This document shows, one piece after another, positions 25,259-33,061 of a stretch of 64,000 bases of DNA (its first letter is position 1; each line of letters begins with the position of its first letter). Below the pieces are notes generated by a model. It made no database searches, was not told the origin of the DNA, and was given only the letters and a program-made list of their open reading frames with translations. Source of the DNA: PMNU01 sp035480575 (GTDB lineage Bacteria; Patescibacteriota; Saccharimonadia; Saccharimonadales; UBA4665); the NCBI GenBank assembly GCA_035480575.1, contig DATIHR010000006.1, positions 62,001 to 126,000 of the forward strand, in the 5' to 3' direction. The position numbers were made by a program, and so were the translations under genes.

Positions 25259-25900
25259 AACAATATACCCGCCTAATTGTGCAGCAAGTGTGTAGTCGCC
25301 AAAATGGGTGCGGTGTAGTTTTGCAACGTTGTAGCCAATGGTCGCAAAGGTACGGCGAATTTGACGGTTGCGGCCTTCGTGCATGCGCACGGTATACGAT
25401 TTATTTGCCTGATGCGTAATATGCAGTTTACTTATACCGTCTTCCAGCATGACGCCATTTTGTACTGCGGCTATGTCTTGGGGCGACAGTGGTTTATCGA
25501 GCGTTATTTCGTAGATTTTCTCTTTTTGGTACGAAGGATGGGTTAGTTTTTGGGCAAGCTGGCCGTCGGTGGTCATGAGCAGTAACCCGCTGGAATCTTT
25601 ATCTAATCTACCGACTGGTTTTACATGGTGTAGCTCGGGCGGTAATAAGTCATATACCGTCTTACTCCCCTGCCCGTCCCGGCTTACTACATAGCCAACT
25701 GGTTTATTGAGCAGTATGGTCTGTGTTTCGCTGGGTGCTTGAATCGTTTGGCCGTTAAATGTGACGGTATCGTTTTGCCCTACGTCTTGACCTGGTGTCG
25801 GCATGACACCATTAACATATACCCTACCTTCGGCAATGACTGTATCGGCGGCGCGGCGCGATAATCCAGTCGCTAGAGCGACATACCTGTTGACTCGCAT
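25253..25900 (-). CDS. RsuA/RluB-family pseudouridine synthase
   Basis: 215 residues. N-terminal S4 RNA-binding domain (RVNRYVALATGLSRRAADTV, ending in GRVYVNG), then a pseudouridine synthase domain: LLNKPVGYVVSRDGQG, the catalytic aspartate in VGRLDKDSSGLLLMTTDGQL, and RQIRRTFATIGYNVAKLHRT. The RluB/RluE/RluF/RsuA group modifies rRNA; whether the target is 16S U516 or 23S U2605 cannot be decided here. It follows the response-regulator gene by 9 nt. Confidence 0.9.
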   Translation of the reverse strand: MRVNRYVALATGLSRRAADTVIAEGRVYVNGVMPTPGQDVGQNDTVTFNGQTIQAPSETQTILLNKPVGYVVSRDGQGSKTVYDLLPPELHHVKPVGRLDKDSSGLLLMTTDGQLAQKLTHPSYQKEKIYEITLDKPLSPQDIAAVQNGVMLEDGISKLHITHQANKSYTVRMHEGRNRQIRRTFATIGYNVAKLHRTHFGDYTLAAQLGGYIVL

Positions 25901-25909
25901 ACGGCTAGC

Positions 25910-27163
25910 TTACAGCGATATGCTGTTGGGGTCTACGGGCTGGCCGTTTTGGTCGGTGGGATTTGGCGATATAACGTGGCCAGGCTGGTGTGGCGGCGCG
26001 GGTTGGTGCATGGGGTGGGTTGGGTCGGCGGCTGCAGGTGCATTGGTATCTGCAGGTTGTGCCGGGCTTTGGCCGGATGGTTCGCCCATGTGATTCAGGC
26101 CTTCTTTGGCGAGTAAATCGTGCAAGTTTGCGGGTACAGGCTGCCCGGGGTTGGCGGCTGCCGGATCAAGCGGTTGGATGATCTTTTTTTTGACGAGTGT
26201 TGCACTGTCTTGTTCTGGTGTGTCGGCTGGTGCCGCTTGGTCGGCGGGTACAGGCGGCGCGGACGTATCGGCAGCGGCTGGTGCGTCGGTAGCGGGTTGG
26301 GTTGGGTCGGCTGTGCTTGCTGCGGGCGTTGGCTCGCCGCTCTCGTTTGCAGTGCCATTAATAAGGTCTTCTACGGCTGCAGATAATGCCGAAGTATCGG
26401 GGACTGGAGCTGGCTCGGGTGTTGGTGCCGGCGTAGGTGCCTCGACTGTCGGTGCGGCCGTGGCGGGTTCTGGAACAGATGCGGAAGCAAGTGGGTCTAC
26501 TGCAGGCCCGGCAGGTACGGCGGGCGTGCTGAACATTGGCTGCGGTGCTGGCACAGCGGCTGCGGGGTCTGTTGTAGGTACGGTAGGTTCGGGCATCGGC
26601 GCTATGGGAGGCGCAACCGTAGTGGGTTCTGGCATGGGAGCTGGTGCTGCTGGTGCGGGTACTGGAGCCGGCGCCGGCGCTGCAGCAACAGGCACGGCAG
26701 CTACGTTAACGGGGTTTGGTACGGTTGTAGGCACGGGGGCATTCATTTCGGCTGCTGCTTGGGCAGTTGCTGGCGTTTCTGTGCCAGGTGCAGGCGCGCC
26801 GTTTAGTAGGTCGCTTGCTGACTTTACGATGTCTTCAAGGGTAACCTGTGATTTTACGAGGTAACGGTCGGCGCCTAGGGTGTCGGCGCGGGTCTTGTCC
26901 TCTGCTTGGCCAAGGGCGGTTAGCATGATGACCTTCACATCGCGTAGGCCCTCTGTATTGCGTAAAATGTCCAGCATTTCGAAGCCACTGATACGCGGCA
27001 TCATGACATCGGATATAACGAGGTCGGGCTGTTCTTTTTTAGCTACCGCTAGGGCGGTTTCACCATCTGGTGCGGAAACAATCTCGTAGCCCTCGGCTTG
27101 CAAACGTGCCTCGTATATTTCCCGTAAATTGTTGTCGTCCTCGACCAGCAGAATTTTTGCCAT
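25910..27163 (-). CDS. response regulator receiver with long Pro/Ala-rich tail
   Basis: 417 residues. Residues 1-120 form a receiver domain: acidic pair in LLVEDDNNLREIYEARL, phospho-acceptor Asp in LVISDVMMPRISG, Thr in IMLTALG and Lys in RYLVKSQV. The remaining ~295 residues are low complexity, dominated by Pro, Ala, Thr and Val, with a short ordered island near 345-375 (LVKKKIIQPLDPAAANPGQ, then NLHDLLAKEGLNHMG). No DNA-binding domain is seen, so output is probably by protein contact. It lies 53 nt after a histidine kinase, its likely partner. Confidence 0.85.
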   Translation of the reverse strand: MAKILLVEDDNNLREIYEARLQAEGYEIVSAPDGETALAVAKKEQPDLVISDVMMPRISGFEMLDILRNTEGLRDVKVIMLTALGQAEDKTRADTLGADRYLVKSQVTLEDIVKSASDLLNGAPAPGTETPATAQAAAEMNAPVPTTVPNPVNVAAVPVAAAPAPAPVPAPAAPAPMPEPTTVAPPIAPMPEPTVPTTDPAAAVPAPQPMFSTPAVPAGPAVDPLASASVPEPATAAPTVEAPTPAPTPEPAPVPDTSALSAAVEDLINGTANESGEPTPAASTADPTQPATDAPAAADTSAPPVPADQAAPADTPEQDSATLVKKKIIQPLDPAAANPGQPVPANLHDLLAKEGLNHMGEPSGQSPAQPADTNAPAAADPTHPMHQPAPPHQPGHVISPNPTDQNGQPVDPNSISL

Positions 27164-27216
27164 AGTACCCCTAGAAGCTTATGTTTGCCTATATTGTAGC
27201 ATGTTCACACCAGTCA

Positions 27217-28977
27217 TCAACTTGGTGGCGATGCTGGTGCGCTCGGGCTCGTGCCCGGCGATTTTTGGAGCATTTGTGCCTTGGTCGTATCTAAGCGCGG
27301 CAGGTTTATAAAGAAGGAACTGCCCTGCCCGATGGTGCTTTCGACCCATATGCGTCCGTGGTATAGCTCGATAATTTTGCGGCAAATAAACAAACCCAGC
27401 CCGGTGCCGCCAATGGTACGGGTGGCAGAGTTATCAACGCGGTAAAACTTTTGGAATAGATGTGGTATGTCCTCGGCGGGAATGCCCGGTCCGGTATCGC
27501 GGATGTATAGCTGTACGACCTCGTTATTGCCGGTAAGCCCCAAAGACACCTTGCCGTTGTCGGTGTATTTAACGGCGTTATCGAACAGGTTGGTAATAAC
27601 CTCGCGCAAGCGGTCGGGGTCGACGTATACGTAGTACAGCGGCTTAATGACCTTTTTGGGCGTGCTTTCGCTGTCACTTGTGGCGTCTATGGCGCCGTTG
27701 GTGCCCACTAAGAACTCGCTGGCAAGACCTTTCTTTTGGGCGCCGAAACGCAAGTCCTCGGCAAGTTGCTCGGTAAATTCACCCATCTCGACCACGGCCG
27801 GATGGTTGCTGAGTCGTCCATCCTCTGCCTTGGCGCTGGTAAGCAGGTCTTGGAACAGCTGGCCAAGATGTTTGGTGCTGGAATGGGCTTTTTCGAGGTA
27901 ACCGCGGGCACGGCTGTCTATGGTACTAACCTTTTCATTTAAGGCGAGCGCCAAATAGCCTTCTATGGCCGCCACTGGCGTGCGCATTTCGTGGCTGGCG
28001 GTGCTAATAAATTCGGCCCGTTGCTGTTCGGCGGCCTTGGCGCTACTGATATCGTGCATAATAGCCACTGCCCCGCCGATACCGCCGCCAGGTACAGCAA
28101 CCGGCGAGATAACCAGGGATATATGCTGCTGTTTTTCGTGTTGCCCGGTTAGTACGTAGTTTTGGCTGAGTTGTTTTTTAGTCTCTAGTACTAATGTAAA
28201 CGGATTTTCATCGAGCGACAGTTCGCTGTTATCTTCTTTTTTAAGCTTTGCAACCAAGTGTACGTCTAGGCCAGTTGCCTCGGTAACGCCCCATTCTGTC
28301 ATGGCGGCTGCAGCTGGGTTAATAAGCCCAATCTTACCCTCGTTGTCTGTTACGATAACGCCGTCGGCAATAGACTGGATAAGTATGGCCGACTGCTCTT
28401 GGTTGCTTTGGAGCATGCCAGTCAGCTGAGTTAGCTGGCGGTTGGCAGGATCCAAAAACTTAGAACGCCAAAAAAAGTAACTAATAATTGCAATGACCGC
28501 GCTACCCGCCAGCATGGCAATGGCATGCGGCGTCAGCCAACCGCCGGGCGCATTGGCAAGAAACAGCACATACACTGCTGCAAAAAAGACAGACCCCGTT
28601 ACCATCGCCAGACCAAACATGCCACTAAATAGTACGGTTACGAGCCACGCTCCCACGTACGCCCAACTGCCCTGCCCTGGCGCGCTTAATATAAGCCCTT
28701 GGAATATTAGGAGCGTTAGTAACATCGAGGCGCCCAGCATGGCCCCTGGCGGACTGGTACGGTTAATGATCCAGTAGGCGGTTAGGCAATACAATACAAG
28801 TATGCCGGCTACGATGAGTGTTATATCGGATAGTCCGTAAGCAACTTGGTACTGTGCAAAATCAGGCATGGCACGCGTTGCAATACCAGCGCCAACAATG
28901 GCAATAGCAAATAGAAGTATCAGCCCGTAGTACAGGCGATACCAACCTTTGGCGACTACTTGCATAACGTCGTTCAT
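27217..28977 (-). CDS. membrane sensor histidine kinase with PAS domain
   Basis: 586 residues. About six membrane helices in residues 14-190 without a large outer loop, then a PAS domain (IADGVIVTDNEGKIGLINPA), HisKA with the phospho-accepting His in TASHEMRTPVAAIEGYLA, and HATPase: N box NLFDNAVKYTDNG, G1 DTGPGIPAEDIPHLF, G2 GTGLGLFICRKIIELYHGR. The sensor part resembles intramembrane-sensing kinases. It is followed by the receiver protein gene on the same strand. Confidence 0.92.
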   Translation of the reverse strand: MNDVMQVVAKGWYRLYYGLILLFAIAIVGAGIATRAMPDFAQYQVAYGLSDITLIVAGILVLYCLTAYWIINRTSPPGAMLGASMLLTLLIFQGLILSAPGQGSWAYVGAWLVTVLFSGMFGLAMVTGSVFFAAVYVLFLANAPGGWLTPHAIAMLAGSAVIAIISYFFWRSKFLDPANRQLTQLTGMLQSNQEQSAILIQSIADGVIVTDNEGKIGLINPAAAAMTEWGVTEATGLDVHLVAKLKKEDNSELSLDENPFTLVLETKKQLSQNYVLTGQHEKQQHISLVISPVAVPGGGIGGAVAIMHDISSAKAAEQQRAEFISTASHEMRTPVAAIEGYLALALNEKVSTIDSRARGYLEKAHSSTKHLGQLFQDLLTSAKAEDGRLSNHPAVVEMGEFTEQLAEDLRFGAQKKGLASEFLVGTNGAIDATSDSESTPKKVIKPLYYVYVDPDRLREVITNLFDNAVKYTDNGKVSLGLTGNNEVVQLYIRDTGPGIPAEDIPHLFQKFYRVDNSATRTIGGTGLGLFICRKIIELYHGRIWVESTIGQGSSFFINLPRLDTTKAQMLQKSPGTSPSAPASPPS

Positions 28978-29086
28978 AGTGTGGCTTAAGTATAAGTATA
29001 CGTTAGTGCTTGTGGTTTCCGGTAATAATTTTTACCCCGCCCTATTGAGGTTTTACCCCTGTTATGGTACAGTAGAACACTGACAC
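28978..29086. other. intergenic region before tRNA-Glu
   Basis: 109 bp between the start of the divergent kinase gene and tRNA-Glu. It carries the tRNA promoter at 29045-29073. I see no other feature. Confidence 0.5.
29045..29073 (+). promoter_or_regulatory. promoter of tRNA-Glu
   Basis: TTGAGG (29045-29050), 17-nt spacer, TACAGT (29068-29073). The predicted start is ~7 nt before the mature tRNA 5' end at 29087. Confidence 0.65.
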
Positions 29087-29163
29087 GGCCCCTTCGTCTA
29101 GTGGTCCAGGATATTGGGTTCTCATCCCAAAGATCGCGGGTTCGAATCCCGCAGGGGTCACCA
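29087..29163 (+). tRNA. tRNA-Glu (CTC)
   Basis: 77 nt including an encoded CCA. Acceptor GGCCCCT pairs with AGGGGTC (one G-T pair), the anticodon stem TTGGG/CCCAA closes the loop TTCTCAT giving anticodon CTC, and the T arm is CGCGGGTTCGAATCCCGC. Reads GAG glutamate codons. Confidence 0.93.
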
Positions 29164-29211
29164 AAGAAAATGGCCCAGCAACGCGCAAGCGAGCTGGGCC
29201 ATTTTCTTTGG
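29161..29211 (+). terminator. intrinsic terminator of tRNA-Glu
   Basis: Perfect 19-bp stem between 29161-29179 and 29193-29211 with a 13-nt loop. The left arm begins with the CCA of the tRNA; the T-rich part (ATTTTCTTT) is in the right arm. The mature 3' end is therefore part of the terminator helix. Confidence 0.85.
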
Positions 29212-29330
29212 TGGTTCTCTTCGAGAACTCGAACCCGTAGGGTTCGTAAGGAGCGAAGCACGCAGATGCTCGCATCGAGCACTGGAGCGACGGAATAGCG
29301 AAGCGTCATCCCGCAAGCCTAACGAATTGT
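29212..29330 (+). repeat. structured element trailing tRNA-Glu (element T1)
   Basis: Directly after the terminator: hairpins GTTCTC/GAGAAC (29214-29228), CGAACCC/GGGTTCG (29230-29246) and GATGC/GCATC (29265-29276). The minus-strand sequence after the tRNA-Ser terminator (60876-61026) shares a core GGGTTCGT..GGAGC..ACGC..AGRTGCTYGCAYCGAGCA, with the last hairpin changed to GGTGC/GCACC. No protein is supported. Confidence 0.5.
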
Positions 29331-29434
29331 GCTACAGAGTAGAATCGACGCCGAGGACCTTATGCTCTTCTCTCATCTGACTCAACTGGTTAATTCGTAC
29401 GTAGTTTAGTAACTTGACAAAGGCGATTATAAAT

Positions 29435-29470
29435 GACATACACAATTGTGTATCTAAAATTGTGTATGTC
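29435..29470. promoter_or_regulatory. operator-like palindromes downstream of fic
   Basis: GACATACACAATT (29435-29447) and AATTGTGTATGTC (29458-29470) form a perfect 13-bp inverted repeat; a second perfect palindrome ATACACAATTGTGTAT lies at 29438-29453. The same half-site (AATTGTGTA) forms the dyad before the fic start at 30595-30622. Confidence 0.6.
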
Positions 29471-29483
29471 AAAATGACTTACA

Positions 29484-30593
29484 CTATTTTTGTGTATCAC
29501 CCAGAATGGAAATAACTTTGGGGATAAAGAATGTCTTCTTCCGATTCACAAATGCGGTTTCAAGCAGTCCTGCTTTCACTAAAGCATTAAGATACGATGA
29601 CGCCGTGTTTTTTCCTATGCCCAAATCTTTTGATAGCATTTCAATATTGAAAACTACATTTGAAAAAAGGAAATCGATCAAATTCCTTTGGCGAAACTTC
29701 GGGGCTATCTTCTCGGTAATTAACTTTTCGTAACGAATTGATTCTTTTGTAACTTCATCGAGCGCGCGAGAAGTTTTATCCGCCTGTAAGATAATGCCTT
29801 TGAGGATATATTTAACCCACTCGTCCCACTTATCTTTATAAGTAACTTCTCGCAATCTACGGTAATATTCAGTTTTATTCGCAAATATATATTCACTAAG
29901 AAAAAGTATAGGGAATCGAAGATAGCCATGCTTAACAAGGTAGAGGGGCGTTAGTATCCTGCCTGTCCTGCCATTTCCGTCTGGAAAAGGATGTATGGCT
30001 TCAAATTGATAATGAATTAATGCGACTTTAATTAATACCTGATCTTCATCGCTATCATCATTAAAATAGTCCTCATAGGCTTTGAGCATGTCCCTAATTA
30101 AAGCTTCACCCTCAGGAGGAGTGTAGTATACCTTGCCTGTTTTATCGCTTGCAATTTGGTACCCGGGAAGTTTTCTTATGCCTTTTTGTGGCAAGCTTAG
30201 AGTTTTTTGAATTGCGATGTAATCATTCGTAGCGAGGTATCTCTTTTTGTGAAGAATGGTAGAGCCTAATGCTATAGCTTCGGTGTATTTATCAGTCTCT
30301 TTAATCGCTGGAGAAACTTTTTCCTCAGGGATTGCACGCGCCTGCAATGCATCGGCCACGGTAGTGATGATATTTTCGACTGCTGAGCTTGCCACTGCTT
30401 CAGGCACGCTAAAGAGTTTAATCATATTAATGGCATTAGCAAAGTTACGAAAAGTTGTCGAAGTTTGACCATCTAGGCGAGATAATGCCCTACCCGCCTC
30501 AATGCATAGCTTGAGATTCTCTACCGTTTCGAGGTTGATCCTAGTTGGGGGTAGCTTGGGGAGACCATTATTAGGGGAGGTAGAGTTGATCAT
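29484..30593 (-). CDS. Fic-family protein with winged-helix C-terminus
   Basis: 369 residues from the ATG at 30593; a GTG at 30599 lies inside the operator. Fic proteins transfer AMP or related groups to target hydroxyls. Core motif HPFPDGNGRTGRIL near residue 213 has all family residues. The N-terminal SSAVEN (~73) fits the inhibitory motif (S/T)xxxE(G/N), so activity is probably autoinhibited. The C-terminal ~70 residues look like a winged helix (MLSKDLGIGKNTASSYLNAL). The gene is clearly more AT-rich than its neighbours and is bordered on both sides by AATTGTGTA repeats, which points to recent transfer and autoregulation. Confidence 0.9.
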   Translation of the reverse strand: MINSTSPNNGLPKLPPTRINLETVENLKLCIEAGRALSRLDGQTSTTFRNFANAINMIKLFSVPEAVASSAVENIITTVADALQARAIPEEKVSPAIKETDKYTEAIALGSTILHKKRYLATNDYIAIQKTLSLPQKGIRKLPGYQIASDKTGKVYYTPPEGEALIRDMLKAYEDYFNDDSDEDQVLIKVALIHYQFEAIHPFPDGNGRTGRILTPLYLVKHGYLRFPILFLSEYIFANKTEYYRRLREVTYKDKWDEWVKYILKGIILQADKTSRALDEVTKESIRYEKLITEKIAPKFRQRNLIDFLFSNVVFNIEMLSKDLGIGKNTASSYLNALVKAGLLETAFVNRKKTFFIPKVISILGDTQK

Positions 30594-30594
30594 A

Positions 30595-30622
30595 TACACA
30601 ATTTATCACAAAAAATTGTGTA
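30595..30622 (-). promoter_or_regulatory. operator-like dyad over the fic promoter
   Basis: TACACAATTT (30595-30604) and AAATTGTGTA (30613-30622) form a perfect 10-bp dyad. On the minus strand TTGAGT, 17-nt spacer, TAAATT form a promoter overlapped by the dyad, so binding would block transcription. The Fic protein's own winged helix is a candidate ligand. Confidence 0.6.
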
Positions 30623-30654
30623 ACTCAATTTTATTGACGTAGTATACTTTGACT

Positions 30655-30834
30655 ATGAACATAAAAAACCTTCAATTGGCAAAAAACATATCCTGGGCCC
30701 TGGCCGCAGTAACCATGTTTTTCCTAGTTTTGGGCAACAAGCAAAACAATCTACTGAATGCCGCTACGTTTGTCCTGATTATTACCGGCATCATTTTCTC
30801 GGTTCTGCAAGACAAGCAGCATAAACGAAACTAG
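30655..30834 (+). CDS. small two-helix membrane protein
   Basis: 59 residues from the ATG at 30655. Two hydrophobic segments (ISWALAAVTMFFLVLG and LLNAATFVLIITGIIFSVL) are joined by a polar loop (NKQNN), and the tail is basic (QDKQHKRN). No family recognised. The stop is 4 nt before the start of the cysteine hydrolase gene, so the two are probably co-translated. On the plus strand TATACT (30643-30648) precedes the ATG by 6 nt. Confidence 0.55.
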   Translation: MNIKNLQLAKNISWALAAVTMFFLVLGNKQNNLLNAATFVLIITGIIFSVLQDKQHKRN

Positions 30835-30838
30835 GGCT

Positions 30839-31390
30839 ATGAAGATTCCCGACACAAATCGCAAGCGGGCACTTATTGTGGTGGACCTGCAGCCAGCTAT
30901 GCTAAAGCCGCACAATGACCATATTGTGCCCAAGATTGCCTCTCTAATTAGGCGAGTTCACTACGATGGCTACGTAGAGGCGGTATGGCATTCGGGCGAT
31001 GGCTCGCTTTGGGGTGAAATGATGCATGTAGATCATCCAGAGGATGAAAACACGCATACCGTAACGGCCGTGCACGAGTTATTAATGCCCCATAATCCGC
31101 TTACAGTAACCAAAACGTCTCGTTCGGTATTTATGGGCGACCAGGACGTGGCGGCATATTTGCACAATCTTGGTATCGAGGAAGTTCACCTGGTGGGTAC
31201 CGAGACAAACGATTGCGTCTTTGCGACCGCGCTTAGCGCATTTGATTTAGGATTTCGCCCATACGTGCTTGAGGAATGCTGCGAGGCACTGTACGAAGGG
31301 AGGCACCTGAAGGGCGTCGAGCTCTTGCGTTTCCAAAAACTTACTAACAATAGCTGCCTGGCTGCAACGATGGACATTGACATTGGCTAG
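30839..31390 (+). CDS. isochorismatase-like cysteine hydrolase
   Basis: 183 residues. Isochorismatase/nicotinamidase fold: Asp in LIVVDLQPAML (~18), Lys in VTKTSRSVF (~93) and nucleophile Cys in VGTETNDCVFATALSA (~124) give the Asp-Lys-Cys triad. The cis-peptide motif (GTETND) is intact. Members hydrolyse nicotinamide, isochorismate, carbamoyl compounds or others; the substrate is not predictable. A nicotinamidase role would need metal-binding histidines after the first Asp, and the expected pattern is not obvious. Confidence 0.85.
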   Translation: MKIPDTNRKRALIVVDLQPAMLKPHNDHIVPKIASLIRRVHYDGYVEAVWHSGDGSLWGEMMHVDHPEDENTHTVTAVHELLMPHNPLTVTKTSRSVFMGDQDVAAYLHNLGIEEVHLVGTETNDCVFATALSAFDLGFRPYVLEECCEALYEGRHLKGVELLRFQKLTNNSCLAATMDIDIG

Positions 31391-31556
31391 AGCTATTTTT
31401 AGCCCAAGTAGTTTTGCTACTCGTATAGTGCTTCGTTGGCTAAGTTGTATTAAAACCGCGCCCGCTATTGCCAAAGTAATGCTGGCTATCTTCACTCACA
31501 GGTATTCTTTTTCCTTGAGGATAAGCTATCTGCTAGAAGCCCCAGTTATAGCAACG

Positions 31557-32147
31557 CTAGTCTATACCTATCAGAGGTCTTGCTGGCAGCGTAAGGCCAA
31601 AATGTTCCATTGCTTCTTTCATATGTTCGCCATTAAACACTACGGCCATAGCCCTTCCCGGGGTGAGCTCGTCGTGACCCGAAGCCGCTGCAATTCTCCC
31701 AGGTAAAATGCCGATGATGTGATTGTCGTAGACTAATGGGCTTCCGCTTGCCCCGGGTTTAATGTATTGTTCATGTTCGGTGCGTTTATGAGGATCAAAC
31801 GGTAGAAGATCTGTAGGGGCTAGTGTTATGCCTATATGGCCGAGCACGCTTACTACTCTATCTGGATTTTCTACAGAAGTGGTCACAAGCTCTGCGTCTA
31901 ACCCCCACACGTCTACCCAACCTAGCGGCAGTCCTCTGATGCTATCGTCGGGCCTATATGCTATATCTAGTGTCTGATGGGTTGTGAAGTTGGGTATGTT
32001 TTGCCCTTGGGCGACATGCCGAGCGGTTATCAGACCGCCCTTAAAGGTAGTTACTACACCCGATTTGTGCACGTCGGGATGTCGGTATCGCAATATCTGG
32101 CTTTCGCCTACGTTGCCGCAGTTGTAGAAACCCTCAAAGGAGCGCAT
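31557..32147 (-). CDS. trypsin-like serine protease, probably cytoplasmic
   Basis: 196 residues. Chymotrypsin-fold protease by motif: His in GLITARHVAQG (~43), a candidate Asp in TLDIAYRP (~62), and the nucleophile Ser in IKPGASGSPLVYDNHIIGIL (~135) with the oxyanion GxSGSP. No signal peptide, membrane helix or PDZ domain, so it differs from DegP/HtrA. It starts 3 nt after the stop of the upstream gene (32151-33002), so the two form a unit. Confidence 0.7.
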   Translation of the reverse strand: MRSFEGFYNCGNVGESQILRYRHPDVHKSGVVTTFKGGLITARHVAQGQNIPNFTTHQTLDIAYRPDDSIRGLPLGWVDVWGLDAELVTTSVENPDRVVSVLGHIGITLAPTDLLPFDPHKRTEHEQYIKPGASGSPLVYDNHIIGILPGRIAAASGHDELTPGRAMAVVFNGEHMKEAMEHFGLTLPARPLIGID

Positions 32148-32150
32148 CTA

Positions 32151-33002
32151 CTACTCGCCCTCTGGCTGGGTCAGAGTCTGGCTCCGTACCGCCCGTCCGA
32201 ACATGGCCGTTGCAATGTGGTCGGCTGCAGCCAATGGCAGCAACACGCCGGTCTGCTCATAGACCATTGGCAATGCATCCCGCGCTGCCTGGCCGCCCAT
32301 ATTTGTGATCTTGGTATTGACTACGCGTTCGGCGCGATACGCTGCCATGCCAGCCTCGCTTTCGCTGTCGGCAAGCATGCGTGCCTTGACGTGTGCCAGA
32401 CGTTCGCGCGTTAGCTGGCACGCCAGTTCGTTCTGCCTGGGGTCCATAGTTTTGTACAATGCCGTACATATACCATGAAAGGCCAGCGCGGCTGGTTGCT
32501 GGGGGTTGTGGAACAGATGGCATGCTGCTTCATAGCGTATGGCTGTGAGCTCTTCGTAATTTGGTGCAGTTTTAGGGCTTATATTCAGCGGCGATTCGGC
32601 CGGTACGGTCGGAATGCCTGGACATGTGTCGTGCGCGAAATCGGCTGCCGCGCGAAATAAACTAGCGCGCCACTGTAGGCTAGCCGCGCGAACAGCGATC
32701 TTTGGGACAATAGGCATGGCCTGCTGTGGATTAGGGTTGGGCGTTCCTTCTGTACGGAATGCGACCCCGAATGCAGCGTGCGCCCGGTTAAGTGCCGCTG
32801 CAGTACGCTGCAATTGTGCTTCGGTTGGAGCCATCCAGGCTAACTCCGGTATGGTTGTCTTTTTATGTACGAGCATATCTGTCGCTGCAGCGCTGCCAAA
32901 AACCGCAATACCCGAAATAATCGTTGGGTAGTATAAGTTGCCAGATAATACTGCATCGGCAATAGGTTCTGGTATTCCAGTGTGACGAGGATGTGTCTCC
33001 AT
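32151..33002 (-). CDS. hypothetical helical protein
   Basis: 283 residues, no family recognised. Mostly helical and rich in Ala, with one hydrophobic stretch (TIISGIAVFGSAAATDMLV, about 27-45) that could be a weak membrane segment. Other helices include LQRTAAALNRAHAAFGVAF and LACQLTRERLAHVKARMLAD. A TATAGT box lies 8 nt before the ATG on the minus strand. The downstream protease gene follows after 3 nt; the protein may be its partner or substrate. Confidence 0.55.
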   Translation of the reverse strand: METHPRHTGIPEPIADAVLSGNLYYPTIISGIAVFGSAAATDMLVHKKTTIPELAWMAPTEAQLQRTAAALNRAHAAFGVAFRTEGTPNPNPQQAMPIVPKIAVRAASLQWRASLFRAAADFAHDTCPGIPTVPAESPLNISPKTAPNYEELTAIRYEAACHLFHNPQQPAALAFHGICTALYKTMDPRQNELACQLTRERLAHVKARMLADSESEAGMAAYRAERVVNTKITNMGGQAARDALPMVYEQTGVLLPLAAADHIATAMFGRAVRSQTLTQPEGE

Positions 33003-33061
33003 ATAATTATACTATAACACATTACTGGGTAATTTGCTATATGCAATACAGTACGTGTGGC

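Noticed and set aside
26106..26864. 252-residue plus-strand open frame rich in Gly, Ala and Val
   Set aside because: It is the antisense of the Pro/Ala-rich tail of the response regulator; low complexity on both strands makes a chance open frame.
28986..29309. 107-residue minus-strand frame across tRNA-Glu
   Set aside because: It reads through the antisense of a clear tRNA and its terminator; the apparent protein is a translation of structured RNA genes.
31377..31706. 109-residue plus-strand frame after the cysteine hydrolase
   Set aside because: It overlaps the protease gene end on the other strand and shows no recognisable protein pattern.
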